Assembly (NCBI RefSeq): GCF_007991655.1 | Contig: NZ_BJYT01000006.1 | Coordinates: 62,001-126,000, forward strand | DNA length: 64,000 nucleotides | Source of the DNA: Segetibacter aerophilus | GTDB taxonomy: Bacteria > Bacteroidota > Bacteroidia > Chitinophagales > Chitinophagaceae | Direction: 5' to 3' | Shown: positions 44,501 to 54,251 of the stretch, piece after piece | Layout: the number at the start of each line of letters is the position of its first letter | Numbering within the stretch: the first letter of the stretch is position 1 | Notes under the pieces: model-generated | What the model was told of the DNA's origin: nothing | Databases searched by the model: none | What the model saw: the letters and a program-made list of their open reading frames with translations, nothing else | Position numbers and translations under genes: made by a program

Positions 44501-46462
44501 GAAATAACTAATGAGCGAGGCACCGGTTTCATAAATTTGTTTGAAAGAATTAACAGCTTCAGGATATCCTTCCGGGTTGGCTGATTTACTAAACGTTTTT
44601 ACGTTTGCCCCGAAAGCCGTGTCAGCAATAATTTTCTTGTACGACTCGAGGTAACGATCAATTTGGTCACCGGTATTCAGGTCGTTTGCTCCCGCTATCT
44701 GGATGACATTCTTCATCCATCCTTTCGCTTCGATGGTTTGGGTTGGACTACGTTGGGCGGAGTCGTGTTGCTTTACTTTCAACAAATAATCACCTACTTC
44801 CTGCGCAGTCACAGCAGATAACCGTCCTATAGGAATTGCAGGAATTGCCCTAAAATCATTCGAAGCTAGCAGGTTATCAGAGGCAGGGTTTCCATATGTT
44901 GGAACGAGGTTTAATTGATCTGCAAGCGCATTACTTTCATTTCCCCGATAGTCGCTGTACACAACTCCTTTGCCTATAAGAAAGACAAACTTTGGAGCGT
45001 CGGCGAATGTATTTGTAGAATAGCGTAAGAAGTTTTTAACTGACAACGGATGCTTCTTTATTCCCCAGGCGAACTGGTCCACCAACTCGTTGATGTCAAT
45101 CACTTTTGCATTGTATGAGCCTCCTGCCAAAGAAGACCGGTACTCACTATACTGCTGCACATAATTTGAAGCGCCATTGCCGTAAATAAGTGGATTACTT
45201 ATAATGAGGTAATTGCCCTGATTGGCGGGGTCATTAAAATTTGTAAAGTTTCTTTTTTCAGTCGTTGAAATGGTCTTGAAATAATTTCCTGCCTGGGTAG
45301 TAAGCACAAGATCATACGATACAGTTGAAGGATCGAGCACCACCTTTACAGTATCCGGATTAGAGATATCTCCGACGTAGCGTTTGTTATTCGCCAGGTC
45401 GTATATCACAGGAGGAACACCGCCGTGATTAAAATTAGTTATAGCGAGGTAGCGACCGCTAGAAGACGCATCGAGTGGAAACTTCATCATCGAAGAGCCA
45501 CCCATGTTAAATACTCTTGGGTACGTGATCTCCACGGAAGCGACACGCATTTCGTCGCAACCGTTAGGGCTTTGATTAACTACGTACACTGTGGCAATTC
45601 CTGAGCTTAATTTATTTACATCAACAAGTTCCTCAGCCTTTACGTAGTTGATATAGTCCATCTGGAAAGTAGTGATGGAGTCGGCGTTTACATTTATCCT
45701 TACGCTTCGACTGTTTTGCGCATCACCTACAACGTTTACCCGTACAGTTGCCATCGGCCCTTGCAGGTAGGCATTGAGACCCGAAAAACCCTGCGGCAAC
45801 GTAGCAGAGCCACAGCCCGCAACCGGCCTTACTGCCCGGCTTACCCAACCCTCACCTTTGTCGTAAGAAGACGAATACAAGTTTTTACCCAGCGTAGCTG
45901 CAAAACCGTTAGAGATATTATTTCTAAAATACCTCGCGACCGTGTGCATAAAATAGTTCTCCGGCTGCAATGTGTTTTGAATAGTATTATTGCTCGAAGG
46001 CGTCAGTCGCTTATTAGCAGAACTGGTATTGACCGTAAGAAAATAAGCGGCTGTATCCGTTTGAAGGCTCCACTTGTCATTTAGCTGGTAGTCAGGGTTT
46101 CGATAAAGTTCCTTGTCTAGCTTGCCATTGTTGATCTCTCCGAAAAATTCTATATAGTCTGTACTGCCCAACAATCCCGAGGGCTTGGAAACATAGATGG
46201 GAACTTCTTCGCCGTCTCTCCATAACTGAAAATTTTCAGCAGCAGTGGCGGCTAAGCCGGTTGAGGTAAGTGTTGAAAAAGGAATTCTCACCATACCATT
46301 CCTGGTAGGCGATCCCACGTTGTCGCTGCCGAACCCCATTACCTTAAACTTGTAGTAAGTTTTATTGTAATCGATCCATTCGTTGTGAAATAGATAGCCC
46401 TGACCTATGGCAAAAGAGGACATAAAAAGACTAAGAAATAACCAACCCAACTTTCGGCTCAT
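41558..46462 (-). CDS. PorU2-like C25 peptidase with type IX sorting domain
   Basis: A 1634-residue secreted protein. Signal peptide (MSRKLGWLFLSLFMSSFAIGQ), an N-terminal region with LFHNEWIDYN typical of PorU-like proteins, and a gingipain-type C25 domain with the His/Cys dyad in YFGHSSSTN (about H655) and ANGCSAGDH (about C686). Then follow a CARDB-like adhesion domain (about 790-900), several beta-rich regions, and a C-terminal T9SS type A sorting domain (QVYPNPVKDILNIS ... SGTYVVKI). PorU removes sorting domains from T9SS cargo; this larger relative itself carries one, so it is probably a second sortase or a surface protease. Start is the ATG at 46462, since the frame upstream only offers TTG. 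Confidence 0.82.
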   Translation of the reverse strand: MSRKLGWLFLSLFMSSFAIGQGYLFHNEWIDYNKTYYKFKVMGFGSDNVGSPTRNGMVRIPFSTLTSTGLAATAAENFQLWRDGEEVPIYVSKPSGLLGSTDYIEFFGEINNGKLDKELYRNPDYQLNDKWSLQTDTAAYFLTVNTSSANKRLTPSSNNTIQNTLQPENYFMHTVARYFRNNISNGFAATLGKNLYSSSYDKGEGWVSRAVRPVAGCGSATLPQGFSGLNAYLQGPMATVRVNVVGDAQNSRSVRINVNADSITTFQMDYINYVKAEELVDVNKLSSGIATVYVVNQSPNGCDEMRVASVEITYPRVFNMGGSSMMKFPLDASSSGRYLAITNFNHGGVPPVIYDLANNKRYVGDISNPDTVKVVLDPSTVSYDLVLTTQAGNYFKTISTTEKRNFTNFNDPANQGNYLIISNPLIYGNGASNYVQQYSEYRSSLAGGSYNAKVIDINELVDQFAWGIKKHPLSVKNFLRYSTNTFADAPKFVFLIGKGVVYSDYRGNESNALADQLNLVPTYGNPASDNLLASNDFRAIPAIPIGRLSAVTAQEVGDYLLKVKQHDSAQRSPTQTIEAKGWMKNVIQIAGANDLNTGDQIDRYLESYKKIIADTAFGANVKTFSKSANPEGYPEAVNSFKQIYETGASLISYFGHSSSTNLDFNLDNPENYNNQGKYPVFIANGCSAGDHFLFEPARLTNKSTISEKFILSPQRGAIGYLASTGFGVVNYLNLYTLDLYKALGQTRYNQSVGTVIKEAIATTLNATNPNDYYSRVHSEQYAYHGDPAIIINASNLPDYVVEKSQMQVNPSFVSVADSSFKVKVKLNNIGRATNTPVTIRINREIPTGEIFTVLTKTFSSINFIDSVEIDVPVIASRDKGVNKITAFVDYNNTTSELSEDNNSATIEVSISEDEIKPVFPYNYSVITSPDIKLTASTVNPFSVVKDYLMELDTTALFNSPVKIVKTSTAPGGAIEFDPGILYQNGVTYYWRVAPKSVTEFHWKNSSFTYRSKAIAGFEQGHLYQHLQSQLTRLTLDSASRKFSYKSKSHNLFITNSVYPYSGAENEHFSISVDGSNYIQSACVGHSVIFNVFDSLTFLPVKNLTNPFGAGAVCDAGREYNFEYEYLTAKTRKNALDFLDAIPKGSYVAVRLILDEPYNTFAKNWAADTSLYGKGNSLYHRLKSYGFKAIDSFYYARTWAFVFKKGDTTFTPSYAMSNGIYDRITLSVNCTTPNQQGFINSPVFGPAKEWKNVYWTGSRDESNNDVPVVNVYGIKKDNSDTLLYTLDSSVHSFDVSGLDAAKYPYIRLQMNNADSVTATPYQLAKWGVAYVQVPEGAIAPNLYYNIPDTVGTLNKAAYNGILNVGFAFKNVSKANFDSLSVKVVLYDASNNSFVYPTQKLRPLVAVDTLHADLALDVSSLSGWYNLYVEMNPETGHQPEQFSFNNFLYKYVYVDRGQVMPVTLVDFNAVLQNSVVKTFWSVAAEANMKQYEVQYSTTGSNFASFGIVEPQRTSVANDKNYSFLHQSPLLGKNYYRLKMLDNDGLVKYSSVRLVTVASGVTIQVYPNPVKDILNISVSRQDGKVADVRILNVFGQQLWQKKINGTVQVNMKTWASGTYVVKINEGNVVSTYKVQKQ

Positions 46463-46630
46463 GATCAGCAACTTTATAACGCTAACTCTTTAGAACGAAT
46501 AAATCGTGATTCTATTTCAAATCGATCTCTCTATTTCAATCCTGGCGAAGCCGGGTGGCAACCTTGGATTCTTTAGCCATAAGATTTGAAAGATCTATTG
46601 GTAGCCACCAGTAGTCCATGCTTCAGCTCC

Positions 46631-46740
46631 GTTTGTGTCACACTCTTGTACTTTGAACTTTATGGCAGCTTTTTTTAAAAACTCCAAAAGCTGTCGCACC
46701 GCGCCGAATAAAGAACGAACTGCCCAAGAGTGCGACGCAA
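46631..46740. repeat. Dispersed repeat, inverted pair (locus 7)
   Basis: Arm 46631-46653 (GTTTGTGTCACACTCTTGTA + CTT) and inverted arm 46719-46740 (ending GAGTGCGACGCAA), about 65 bp apart, within the 406-bp gap before tyrS. An internal GCTGTCGCACCGCGCC echoes the arm. The rest of the gap holds the tyrS -7 element and nothing else recognised. Confidence 0.75.
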
Positions 46741-46841
46741 GAAAAGTCATATCGAAGCGATTGCCGACTACCAAATTAATCCCAGCAACGGTCCTCCATC
46801 GCCATCGGCTGTTTTTGATAGCATCAATACAGTATCTGCTT

Positions 46842-46849
46842 TACATTTG
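46842..46849 (+). promoter_or_regulatory. tyrS: Probable -7 element of the tyrS promoter
   Basis: TACATTTG matches TAnnTTTG, 20 nt upstream of the chosen tyrS ATG; supports the start at 46869 and argues against a longer upstream frame. Confidence 0.5.
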
Positions 46850-46868
46850 CCGAAGTCAAAAAAATGCC

Positions 46869-48155
46869 ATGAATTTAATTGAAGAGTTACGGTGGAGAGG
46901 TATGATACAGGACATAATGCCTGGAACTGAAGAACAGCTTTTGAAAGAAATGACGACAGGATATATCGGCTTCGACCCGACCGCCGATAGCCTGCATATA
47001 GGAAGCCTCGTGCCGATTTTACTACTCGTCCACCTACAAAAAGCGGGGCATAAACCGGTTGCACTGGTTGGCGGAGCAACAGGAATGGTGGGCGACCCAA
47101 GCGGAAAAAGTGAAGAAAGAAACCTCTTAAGTGAAGACATTTTGCAACGCAATGTTGCGGGCGTAAAAAAGCAGCTGGAACAATACCTCGACTTTGAACC
47201 GTCGAAACCTAATGCTGCTGAGATGGCCAATAACTATGACTGGTTTAGAGACTTTTCGTTCCTGGATTTTATAAGAGATGTTGGCAAGCACATCACCGTT
47301 AATTATATGATGGCGAAAGACAGTGTAAGAAAAAGGCTTGAGGGAGAAACTGGAATGAGCTTCACCGAGTTTACTTACCAACTGGTGCAGGGCTACGATT
47401 TTTACTATCTATACAGCAATAAGAATTGCAAGCTGCAAATGGGCGGAAGCGACCAGTGGGGAAATATCGTAACAGGCACAGAACTCGTTCGGCGTAAAGC
47501 AGGCGGAGAAGCCTTTGCCTTTACCTGTCCGCTAATCACCAAAGCCGATGGAAGCAAGTTTGGCAAAAGCGAAAAAGGAAACGTGTGGCTTGATCCTGCA
47601 AAAACATCTCCTTACGAGTTTTACCAGTTTTGGCTAAATACTACTGATGCTGATGCTGCGCGTTACACAAAGATTTTTACTTTCCTCACTCAGCAGGAAG
47701 TCGACGATGTTCTAGGCGCTCACAGTGGCAACGAGCATCAGCGCGGCCTTCAAAAAAGACTTGCCGAAGAAGTGACTGCTTTTGTACATGGCAAAGAAAA
47801 TTTGGAAAAGGCAGTTCGTGCAACTGAACTTTTATTTAGCAAAGACACGATGCAAATAATTGCTTCACTATCTGCAAAAGAATTGGACGCTACTTTAACA
47901 GGAGTTCCTGCAGTTGAAGTCAGCAAAGAACACCTTACCACTACAAATCCTGACGTAGTTACGTTTTTAGCAGAAACCGGCATTTTACCAAGTAAAGGTG
48001 AAGCCAAGAAAATGATACAAGGCGGCGGAATAAGTTTTAATAAACAAAAAGTTACAGACCTTTCTAAGAAAGTTGATCTATCACAGTTTATAAATGAAAA
48101 ATATTTGTTTGTACAAAAAGGCAAGACAAATTACTATTTGGTAAAAGTGTCCTAG
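46869..48155 (+). CDS. tyrS: Tyrosine--tRNA ligase
   Basis: A 428-residue class I synthetase charging tRNA-Tyr. HIGH-type motif LHIGSLVP near residue 40, substrate motifs [11 protein letters not shown] and [15 protein letters not shown]-type loop KFGKSEKGN, and a C-terminal S4 RNA-binding domain ([14 protein letters not shown]). The frame is open for 78 more codons upstream, but those cross the repeat element and -7 box, so [11 protein letters not shown] at 46869 is the start. Confidence 0.96.
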   Translation: MNLIEELRWRGMIQDIMPGTEEQLLKEMTTGYIGFDPTADSLHIGSLVPILLLVHLQKAGHKPVALVGGATGMVGDPSGKSEERNLLSEDILQRNVAGVKKQLEQYLDFEPSKPNAAEMANNYDWFRDFSFLDFIRDVGKHITVNYMMAKDSVRKRLEGETGMSFTEFTYQLVQGYDFYYLYSNKNCKLQMGGSDQWGNIVTGTELVRRKAGGEAFAFTCPLITKADGSKFGKSEKGNVWLDPAKTSPYEFYQFWLNTTDADAARYTKIFTFLTQQEVDDVLGAHSGNEHQRGLQKRLAEEVTAFVHGKENLEKAVRATELLFSKDTMQIIASLSAKELDATLTGVPAVEVSKEHLTTTNPDVVTFLAETGILPSKGEAKKMIQGGGISFNKQKVTDLSKKVDLSQFINEKYLFVQKGKTNYYLVKVS

Positions 48156-48169
48156 AAAATTAGGTCAAA

Positions 48170-48208
48170 AGAGAAAGCCCGGGACAATGCCCGGGCTTTC
48201 TCTTTTAA
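48170..48208. terminator. Bidirectional terminator between tyrS and the PepSY-like gene
   Basis: Long perfect stem AGAGAAAGCCCGGG/CCCGGGCTTTCTCT with a T-run on both strands; it serves the converging tyrS and the gene ending at 48221. Confidence 0.9.
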
Positions 48209-48220
48209 CGAATAATATTT

Positions 48221-48661
48221 TTAAATTTTGCTTGTTCTGCTGTAGACAGAAATAGATCCATTGGCAACTTTTAAAACAATGCTTTCTTTGTCGTTTTCGG
48301 CTGCAACAAAATAATTTGTTTCAGCATCAGCATTAAATTTAAAAGCTTCTGTTACGTTGTAGTCACTGTACTTTTTTGTGAAAGTTCTTTTTACAAACGT
48401 TGGCAGTTCTTCCATTTTTACTTGTTTAGTAGTAGCAATTAAATCTCCATCAGGATTGTAAAAAACCTCCACTTTTTGTTCGTCCTGTAAAAAGCTTGCT
48501 TTTGTAAAACTTTCTTTTGAGGTCCATTCTACTTTAGAAGCGCCGACAAAAGTCGCTTCGAAGTTTTGTACTGCTTTAGGATCGATTTGATTTACGTCTT
48601 GTGCAAATGCGCTGGTTGAGATGGTAAGAGCTACTAAAGCTGCGATGAATAACTTTTTCAT
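48221..48661 (-). CDS. Secreted PepSY-like protein
   Basis: A 146-residue exported protein with signal peptide MKKLFIAALVALTISTSAFAQ. The mature part is a PepSY-like (BLIP-type beta) domain: KAVQNFEATFVGASKVEWTS ... FYNPDGDLIATTK, then PTFVKRTFTKKYSDYNV, the pattern of DUF2874/PepSY_2 found in abundance in Bacteroidota. Role unknown. Monocistronic. Confidence 0.8.
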   Translation of the reverse strand: MKKLFIAALVALTISTSAFAQDVNQIDPKAVQNFEATFVGASKVEWTSKESFTKASFLQDEQKVEVFYNPDGDLIATTKQVKMEELPTFVKRTFTKKYSDYNVTEAFKFNADAETNYFVAAENDKESIVLKVANGSISVYSRTSKI

Positions 48662-48879
48662 GATTGTTGTTTTTTAGTTTATTTATAATTGTTTTTTTAT
48701 TTCGATAGAGTAAAGCTAACCTTCGTATTTGCCTTGTATATTCATTTGAGGTGAACCTGAAAAACATCGCGACCAACAGACAAAATGATTTTTCCTTGAC
48801 GGAAAAAAGGTCGTAAAAAGGTTTATTCTAAGACGATAGCATCCGGTTTTAAAGGCATAAACATTGCTACTTTAGCCGA

Positions 48880-49524
48880 ATGAAAAAAGTATACTTTATA
48901 GCGGGCTTAGGTGCAGATAGCAGGGCCTTTTCATTTTTGGATCTCAGCTTTTGCCAGCCGGTATTTATTGATTGGGTTACGCCTTCGCTTAAAGAAACGC
49001 TTCCTTCATATGCTGAAAAGTTGTTTGCATGCATACAAGATGAAGAGGCCACGATAGTAGGATTATCTTTCGGAGGTATGCTTGCTACAGAGATAGCCAA
49101 GCGCCATCCTCGCACCAAGGTTATTGTTATCGCCAGCTCAAAAACCTACCTCGAAATACCTAACTACTTAAGGTTCTGGCGTCATTTCCCGATTTATAAA
49201 TTTCATTCCAATAAAATAAAAAATAGTGCAGGCAATTTTGTACTGAGTATACTGGGAGCGAAAGGCACAGAGCAAAAAAAGTTACAGCTTCAGATCATGA
49301 AAGAATCGGACGCTGTCTTTACACGATGGGCAATGGACGCAGTAGTCAACTGGCGCAACACCACGGTTCCTCCAAATGTGGTGCATATTCACGGCACCGC
49401 AGATAAACTCCTCCCTTATAGATATGTAAAAGCAGACTACGCCATTAAAGACGGAGAACACGTAATGGTTATGGATCGGCCGAAAGAAGTGTCAGAATTA
49501 TTAAAGAAACTGATTACTACTTAA
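48880..49524 (+). CDS. Alpha/beta hydrolase
   Basis: A 214-residue cytoplasmic serine hydrolase-like protein. Starts with an oxyanion-type loop IAGLGADSRAF, nucleophile elbow GLSFGGM (Ser about 68), acid in GTADKLLP and His in DGEHVMV. The compact cap lacks extra domains. Substrate unknown. Its end overlaps the convergent SGNH hydrolase gene by 8 bp. Confidence 0.82.
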   Translation: MKKVYFIAGLGADSRAFSFLDLSFCQPVFIDWVTPSLKETLPSYAEKLFACIQDEEATIVGLSFGGMLATEIAKRHPRTKVIVIASSKTYLEIPNYLRFWRHFPIYKFHSNKIKNSAGNFVLSILGAKGTEQKKLQLQIMKESDAVFTRWAMDAVVNWRNTTVPPNVVHIHGTADKLLPYRYVKADYAIKDGEHVMVMDRPKEVSELLKKLITT

Positions 49525-50200
49525 TCTCTTTCAAAACCTCCCACATCTCGGCCGCGACGAGCGCATTGCCTTTGGGGTTCAAATGCACTTTATCAAAAGT
49601 CAAAATGCCCGCGTCCACATTTTCTATATTATGGGCAATGTTGTATGAAGTAGCCGCTTTCCTCAAGTCCACAAGAGCGAGGTCGTATTGAGTTGCAAGC
49701 GATCTTATCAGATCTGAATAGAGGTCTAATTCTTTATCCTCAGGGCGATTGAATGCCGGGTTTTCACCTATCAGCAAAGGGGTACACAACACGACCTTTA
49801 TTTTGGCAGAAAGAAGCTTTTCTATAATAGCAATGTAAAAAGCTTCAAACCTTTTAATGTCAGTTCCGGTAAGTATCGAAAATTTATGACCCACGTCATT
49901 TACGCCAATAAAAATTACTATGATGTCTGCACCTTTTGCAAGCACATCCTCCTCCAGCCTCAGGTACAAATCGTAAATCTTATCTCCTCCAACACCAGCC
50001 CCAACCAGCTCATAATCCTCTTCTACCGCAGCGTCGTGCAATAGGTATTGAAGTTGCTTTATGTAGCCTCCTGGCCTTGCTCCCTGCTCCGTTATGGAGT
50101 CACCAAAAAAGACGATTTTTTTTCGCCGCTTCCTGTAGTTCATCGACATCAGTAACATACAAACTACAAACAGCGCAAATAACAAAAGCTTGGAAGTCAC
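49517..50200 (-). CDS. SGNH/GDSL hydrolase, membrane-anchored
   Basis: A 227-residue lipase/esterase-fold protein with one N-terminal hydrophobic helix (LLLFALFVVCMLLM). Block I FFGDSITEQG (catalytic Ser), block II GAGVGGDKIYD (Gly), block III IGVNDVG (Asn) and block V DKVHLNPKGN (Asp/His) are all present, so it should be an active esterase, perhaps on acetylated surface sugars or lipids. Overlaps the alpha/beta hydrolase 3' end by 8 bp tail to tail. Confidence 0.9.
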   Translation of the reverse strand: MTSKLLLFALFVVCMLLMSMNYRKRRKKIVFFGDSITEQGARPGGYIKQLQYLLHDAAVEEDYELVGAGVGGDKIYDLYLRLEEDVLAKGADIIVIFIGVNDVGHKFSILTGTDIKRFEAFYIAIIEKLLSAKIKVVLCTPLLIGENPAFNRPEDKELDLYSDLIRSLATQYDLALVDLRKAATSYNIAHNIENVDAGILTFDKVHLNPKGNALVAAEMWEVLKEIK

Positions 50201-50255
50201 AGGTTCGTTTTAAAATATTTTTATAAGCCCGGCAATATAAATCTATTAAAATTTT

Positions 50256-50275
50256 GTTGCGTCGCACACTTCTAC
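50256..50275. repeat. Dispersed repeat, single half-site (locus 8)
   Basis: GTTGCGTCGCAC followed by ACTTCTAC, between divergent SGNH hydrolase and glutathionylspermidine-synthase-like genes. No partner arm was found. Confidence 0.65.
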
Positions 50276-50423
50276 AGCAACAATACCCGGAGCAGTGAAA
50301 GCGGTAATAAAACCCAAGAAAACAGTTTAGCCCCAACCTGGAATTGCAATGATTATCATTTAAAGTATTGTCGGATTTAATTGCGTGTTTCCTCTAATTT
50401 TATACACGCTTATAACACACAAA

Positions 50424-51557
50424 ATGATTAGAAAAACAATCGATCCTCGTAATAACTGGCAGGCAGAAGTAGAAAAGCTTGGGTTTGGTTTTCATACTAC
50501 CAACGTACCTTATTGGGATGAGAGTGCATACTACGAATTCAGCATGGATGAGGTATTGAAAATCGAAACGGCAACCGCTGAATTGTGGGATCTGTGCCTT
50601 GGCACAGTTCAGCATGTAATTGATAATAGATTGTACAACAAGTTCGGCATAGCAGATTGGCTCGTCCCTTATATAGAAAAGACCTGGGCAGAGGACCATC
50701 CAGCTATTTATGGTCGTTTTGACTTTTGCGTTAAAAACGGCGAGATCAAGTTGCTGGAGTTCAACGCCGATACACCTACCAGCCTATACGAAGCCGGAAT
50801 AGTTCAATGGTTTTGGCTGCAGGATTTTGATAAAAGCAAAGATCAATTCAACAGTATTCACGAAAAGCTAATTGCTTACTGGAAACATTTAAAGACGTAT
50901 CTCTATCCTGCACCTGTACATTTTACCTGTCTCAAAGAAACGCTTGAAGACCTTACAAATACTGAGTACATCCGCGACTGCGCAATTCAAGCCGGACTGG
51001 AAACTAAACTAATTTTTATAGACGATATCGGTTGGGACGATCATTCAAGAATGTTTGTGGATATGGAGGACGAGCCGATGAAAAACATTTTCAAATTATA
51101 CCCGTGGGAATGGATCGTAGCGGATGATTTCGGAAAAAGCATTTTGCTCGATGTTAATCGCCCCTTCTGGATCGAACCTGCGTGGAAGATGCTTTTATCA
51201 AACAAAGCAATTCTTTCGATTCTATGGGAATTGTACCCGGAACATCCAAACCTCTTACCTGCTTTTTTCGAGCCTGGGAAACTAACCAATTTCGTTAAAA
51301 AGCCGATACTTAGCCGCGAAGGAGCCAATATAAACATTGTACAAGCAGGTGAAACCCTTCAATCGTCAGAAGGTGAATATGGTAAAGAAGGCTTCATTTT
51401 CCAGGAGCTATTTTCACTTCCGAACTTTGACGGAAATCATCCTGTCGTAGGAAGCTGGGTAATAGGACAAGAGCCTGCGGGCATGGGCATAAGGGAATCA
51501 AAAACTTTAATTACAGATAATCAAAGCCGGTTTATTCCTCACCTCATCACTACTTAG
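50424..51557 (+). CDS. Glutathionylspermidine synthase-like ATP-grasp ligase
   Basis: A 377-residue protein covering only the synthetase domain of GspS (E. coli GspSA is about 619 residues with an amidase half). Typical stretches: CVKNGEIKLLEFNADTPTSLYEAG, GWDDHSRMFVD, and KPILSREGANINIV, the ATP-grasp nucleotide and Mg sites. May join a peptide or amino acid to a polyamine; true substrate unknown. Starts at the ATG at 50424 (MIRKTIDPRNNW); the frame upstream is a spurious hydrophobic extension. Confidence 0.85.
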   Translation: MIRKTIDPRNNWQAEVEKLGFGFHTTNVPYWDESAYYEFSMDEVLKIETATAELWDLCLGTVQHVIDNRLYNKFGIADWLVPYIEKTWAEDHPAIYGRFDFCVKNGEIKLLEFNADTPTSLYEAGIVQWFWLQDFDKSKDQFNSIHEKLIAYWKHLKTYLYPAPVHFTCLKETLEDLTNTEYIRDCAIQAGLETKLIFIDDIGWDDHSRMFVDMEDEPMKNIFKLYPWEWIVADDFGKSILLDVNRPFWIEPAWKMLLSNKAILSILWELYPEHPNLLPAFFEPGKLTNFVKKPILSREGANINIVQAGETLQSSEGEYGKEGFIFQELFSLPNFDGNHPVVGSWVIGQEPAGMGIRESKTLITDNQSRFIPHLITT

Positions 51558-51681
51558 TCAAGACATATTTCGGGTCGCCTCGCTTTAAATGTTTTTAAGG
51601 CAATATTTCGTACAAGCAAAATCTCCTCATGCATGTACCTTTTGCTGCGCGCGGCAATAACGGTGACAAACAAACTATAGC

Positions 51682-51689
51682 TATATTTG
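51682..51689 (+). promoter_or_regulatory. aspS: Candidate -7 element for aspS
   Basis: TATATTTG fits TAnnTTTG about 100 nt upstream of aspS; no TTG at the expected -33 position. Confidence 0.35.
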
Positions 51690-51747
51690 CCGCTCTAAAA
51701 ATAAATTACATAATCTCCCTGGGAATTATCACACAAAAAACCTAGTT

Positions 51748-51776
51748 CATTTTCTCCCTTTTGGGAGTCAGGGCTT
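51748..51776. repeat. CTCCCTTTTGGGAG hairpin repeat upstream of aspS
   Basis: CTCCC-TTTT-GGGAG followed by TCAGGGC; same general pattern as the palindromes at the rfaD start and in the multicopper oxidase gene. Lies 11 nt before aspS, where it could affect translation initiation. Confidence 0.45.
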
Positions 51777-51787
51777 AATCATACAAT

Positions 51788-53626
51788 ATGTACAGAACAC
51801 ATACCTGCGGACAACTCAGACTAACAGATGCAGGAACAACAGTTACCCTCGCAGGATGGGTGCAAACTGTCCGCAAATTCGGTAGCATCACTTTCGTTGA
51901 CCTTCGTGACCGGTATGGAATTACCCAACTTTTATTCAACGAAAGCCTCAACCAGCAATTGGACGAACAGCCTTTAGGTCGTGAGTTTGTGCTGCAGGCC
52001 ACGGGCAAGGTAAACGAACGCAGTAACAAGAACACCAATATTGCTACAGGTGAAATTGAGCTGATAGTGTCCGAGTTTAAAATTCTCAATAAATCAGCGG
52101 TTCCTCCATTTACCATACAAGACGACACCGATGGAGGAGATGACCTTAGAATGAAGTACCGCTATCTCGATCTTCGTCGCAATGCTGTAAAACGCAATCT
52201 TGAACTTCGGTACGCTGTTAATCGCGCTGCAAGAAATTACCTGCACGAAAAAGGTTTCATGGATATTGAAACACCTTTTTTAATTAAGTCAACTCCGGAA
52301 GGTGCGAGGGATTTTGTAGTTCCCTCCAGAATGAATGCAGGGCAATTTTACGCTTTGCCACAGTCGCCACAAACCTTCAAGCAATTGCTAATGGTGAGTG
52401 GATATGACCGTTACTACCAGGTAGTAAAATGTTTTAGAGATGAAGACTTGCGTGCAGATCGCCAGCCAGAGTTTACGCAGATAGATTGCGAGATGGCTTT
52501 CGTAGAGCAGGAAGATATCCTAAACATGTTTGAAGGATTGATCAAATCGATCTTCAAAGAGGTAAAAGGAATAGACTACACAGAAACAGTTGAACGTACG
52601 ACCTGGGAGGATGCCATGTGGACATATGGAAACGATAAGCCCGACATCCGTTTTAAAATGAAAATAGGGAACTTAAAAGTTCCTGCAACAGCTTATCCTT
52701 CTCACCAGCAAGAACTTCAAAACTCCCCTTTTGCCTCAGGCGCTACGGGCTTTGCTGTTTTTGACAATGCAGAAACTGTATTAGCAATTGCTGTTCCCGG
52801 TTGTGCCGATTACACGCGTAAGCAAACGGACGAATTAACCGAATGGGTAAAGCGTCCGCAAATAGGAATGCAAGGTTTGGTATTTATAAAGCTAAATGCT
52901 GATGGAACTGTAAAAAGCAGCGTAGACAAATTCTTTAACGAAGAGCAACTGAAAACCATTGCTGCTACCTGTGATGGCAAGCCGGGAGACCTGGTGCTGG
53001 TATTAGCGGGACGTGAACAAAAAACCCGGAAAGCAACGAGCGACCTTCGGATGGAATTGGGCAAACGGCTTGGCCTTAGAAAAGACAATGAGTTTAAGTT
53101 GTTATGGGTGCTTGACTTTCCGTTGTTTGAATATGCGGAAGAAGATAACCGCTGGGTAGCGCGTCACCATCCGTTTACTTCTCCAAAGCCTGACCAAATC
53201 GCTACAATGATCGATAACAATCCTGTGATTGAAAATGCTGCAGATTATTTGAATCATCCCTATTCCAATATTAAAGCCAATGCATACGATATGGTTTTAA
53301 ATGGCAATGAAATTGGTGGCGGATCGATTAGGATTTTTCAACGCGATTTACAGGAAAAAATGTTTGCCGCCCTAGGTATGGACGAAGCGGAGCAACAACA
53401 CAAATTCGGATTTCTTCTTGGTGCCTTTGAGTACGGCGCGCCACCTCATGGTGGAATTGCATTTGGATTTGACAGGCTATGTGCAATCCTGGGAGGAAGT
53501 GAAAGCATTCGTGATTTCATTGCCTTCCCTAAAAACAACAGTGGCCGCGATGTAATGTTAGATGCCCCAAGCGCCATTGATACAAAGCAGTTTGATGAAC
53601 TGCAGATAAAGCTGGATCTGAAATAA
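51788..53626 (+). CDS. aspS: Aspartate--tRNA ligase
   Basis: A 612-residue bacterial-type class IIb synthetase: OB-fold anticodon domain ([19 protein letters not shown]), catalytic core with motif 2 [18 protein letters not shown], an inserted GAD domain (about 290-420), and motif 3 GIAFGFDRL near the end. Complete; 61-bp downstream gap contains nothing recognised. Confidence 0.96.
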   Translation: MYRTHTCGQLRLTDAGTTVTLAGWVQTVRKFGSITFVDLRDRYGITQLLFNESLNQQLDEQPLGREFVLQATGKVNERSNKNTNIATGEIELIVSEFKILNKSAVPPFTIQDDTDGGDDLRMKYRYLDLRRNAVKRNLELRYAVNRAARNYLHEKGFMDIETPFLIKSTPEGARDFVVPSRMNAGQFYALPQSPQTFKQLLMVSGYDRYYQVVKCFRDEDLRADRQPEFTQIDCEMAFVEQEDILNMFEGLIKSIFKEVKGIDYTETVERTTWEDAMWTYGNDKPDIRFKMKIGNLKVPATAYPSHQQELQNSPFASGATGFAVFDNAETVLAIAVPGCADYTRKQTDELTEWVKRPQIGMQGLVFIKLNADGTVKSSVDKFFNEEQLKTIAATCDGKPGDLVLVLAGREQKTRKATSDLRMELGKRLGLRKDNEFKLLWVLDFPLFEYAEEDNRWVARHHPFTSPKPDQIATMIDNNPVIENAADYLNHPYSNIKANAYDMVLNGNEIGGGSIRIFQRDLQEKMFAALGMDEAEQQHKFGFLLGAFEYGAPPHGGIAFGFDRLCAILGGSESIRDFIAFPKNNSGRDVMLDAPSAIDTKQFDELQIKLDLK

Positions 53627-53777
53627 TTATTATGATCCCAGACTATCAAAAATTAATGCTTCCAGTTCTTCAGTCGGTTAGTGATTGTAAAGAGCATAAG
53701 ATTAGCGATTTAGTTATTCTACTATCTTAAGAGTTTAATCTTTCGGACGATGAGAAGCATGAATCAAAAAAACATAC

Positions 53778-54236
53778 ATGACAATAATATATCGAATTCT
53801 AAGTCTCATTATAAATACAGTTGCGCTAATGCTTACTATCTCACTCTTAGGAAGCATTCCAATGTTAATTTCTTCTGCCCAAACAATGCTGTCCGGATTT
53901 ATGATGGTAGCAGTGATCTTGTATTCGTGGTTTAGTTTTAAGTTTAGAAGAGAAGTCTTACAACAACAAAAAATAGTTAGTCATAGTCTGCGTGATTGGG
54001 TTAGGGTAAACGGCATTGTTACACTTATTTTCTGCTTCATTTCTATTATTGGCATAACTCCTCTGTTAGCAAATCCACAACCTTTTGTAGACGCAGTTAA
54101 AAACTTTGGTATCACGATGCCTTTAAAAACCATCATTACTTTTTGTTACGTGATGCTTGTATATGCAGTTGTTTTGCTGGCGCACATTCTATGGACTTTT
54201 GCCCTAATTAAAAAACACAAAGAATTTTTTCAATAG
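53778..54236 (+). CDS. Four-helix membrane protein, unknown function
   Basis: A 152-residue protein of about four transmembrane helices with a basic cytoplasmic loop (KFRREVLQQQKIVSHSLRDWVRVNG) between helices 2 and 3. No family recognised. It is followed by a terminator at 54252 and precedes rarA. Real gene judged from its length, membrane pattern and terminator. Confidence 0.6.
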   Translation: MTIIYRILSLIINTVALMLTISLLGSIPMLISSAQTMLSGFMMVAVILYSWFSFKFRREVLQQQKIVSHSLRDWVRVNGIVTLIFCFISIIGITPLLANPQPFVDAVKNFGITMPLKTIITFCYVMLVYAVVLLAHILWTFALIKKHKEFFQ

Positions 54237-54251
54237 CTAAGCCTATTTTCA

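Noticed and set aside
46635-46868. N-terminal 78-codon extension of the tyrS frame
   Set aside because: It crosses a repeat pair and the -7 box, has no family resemblance, and tyrS proteins begin at [11 protein letters not shown].
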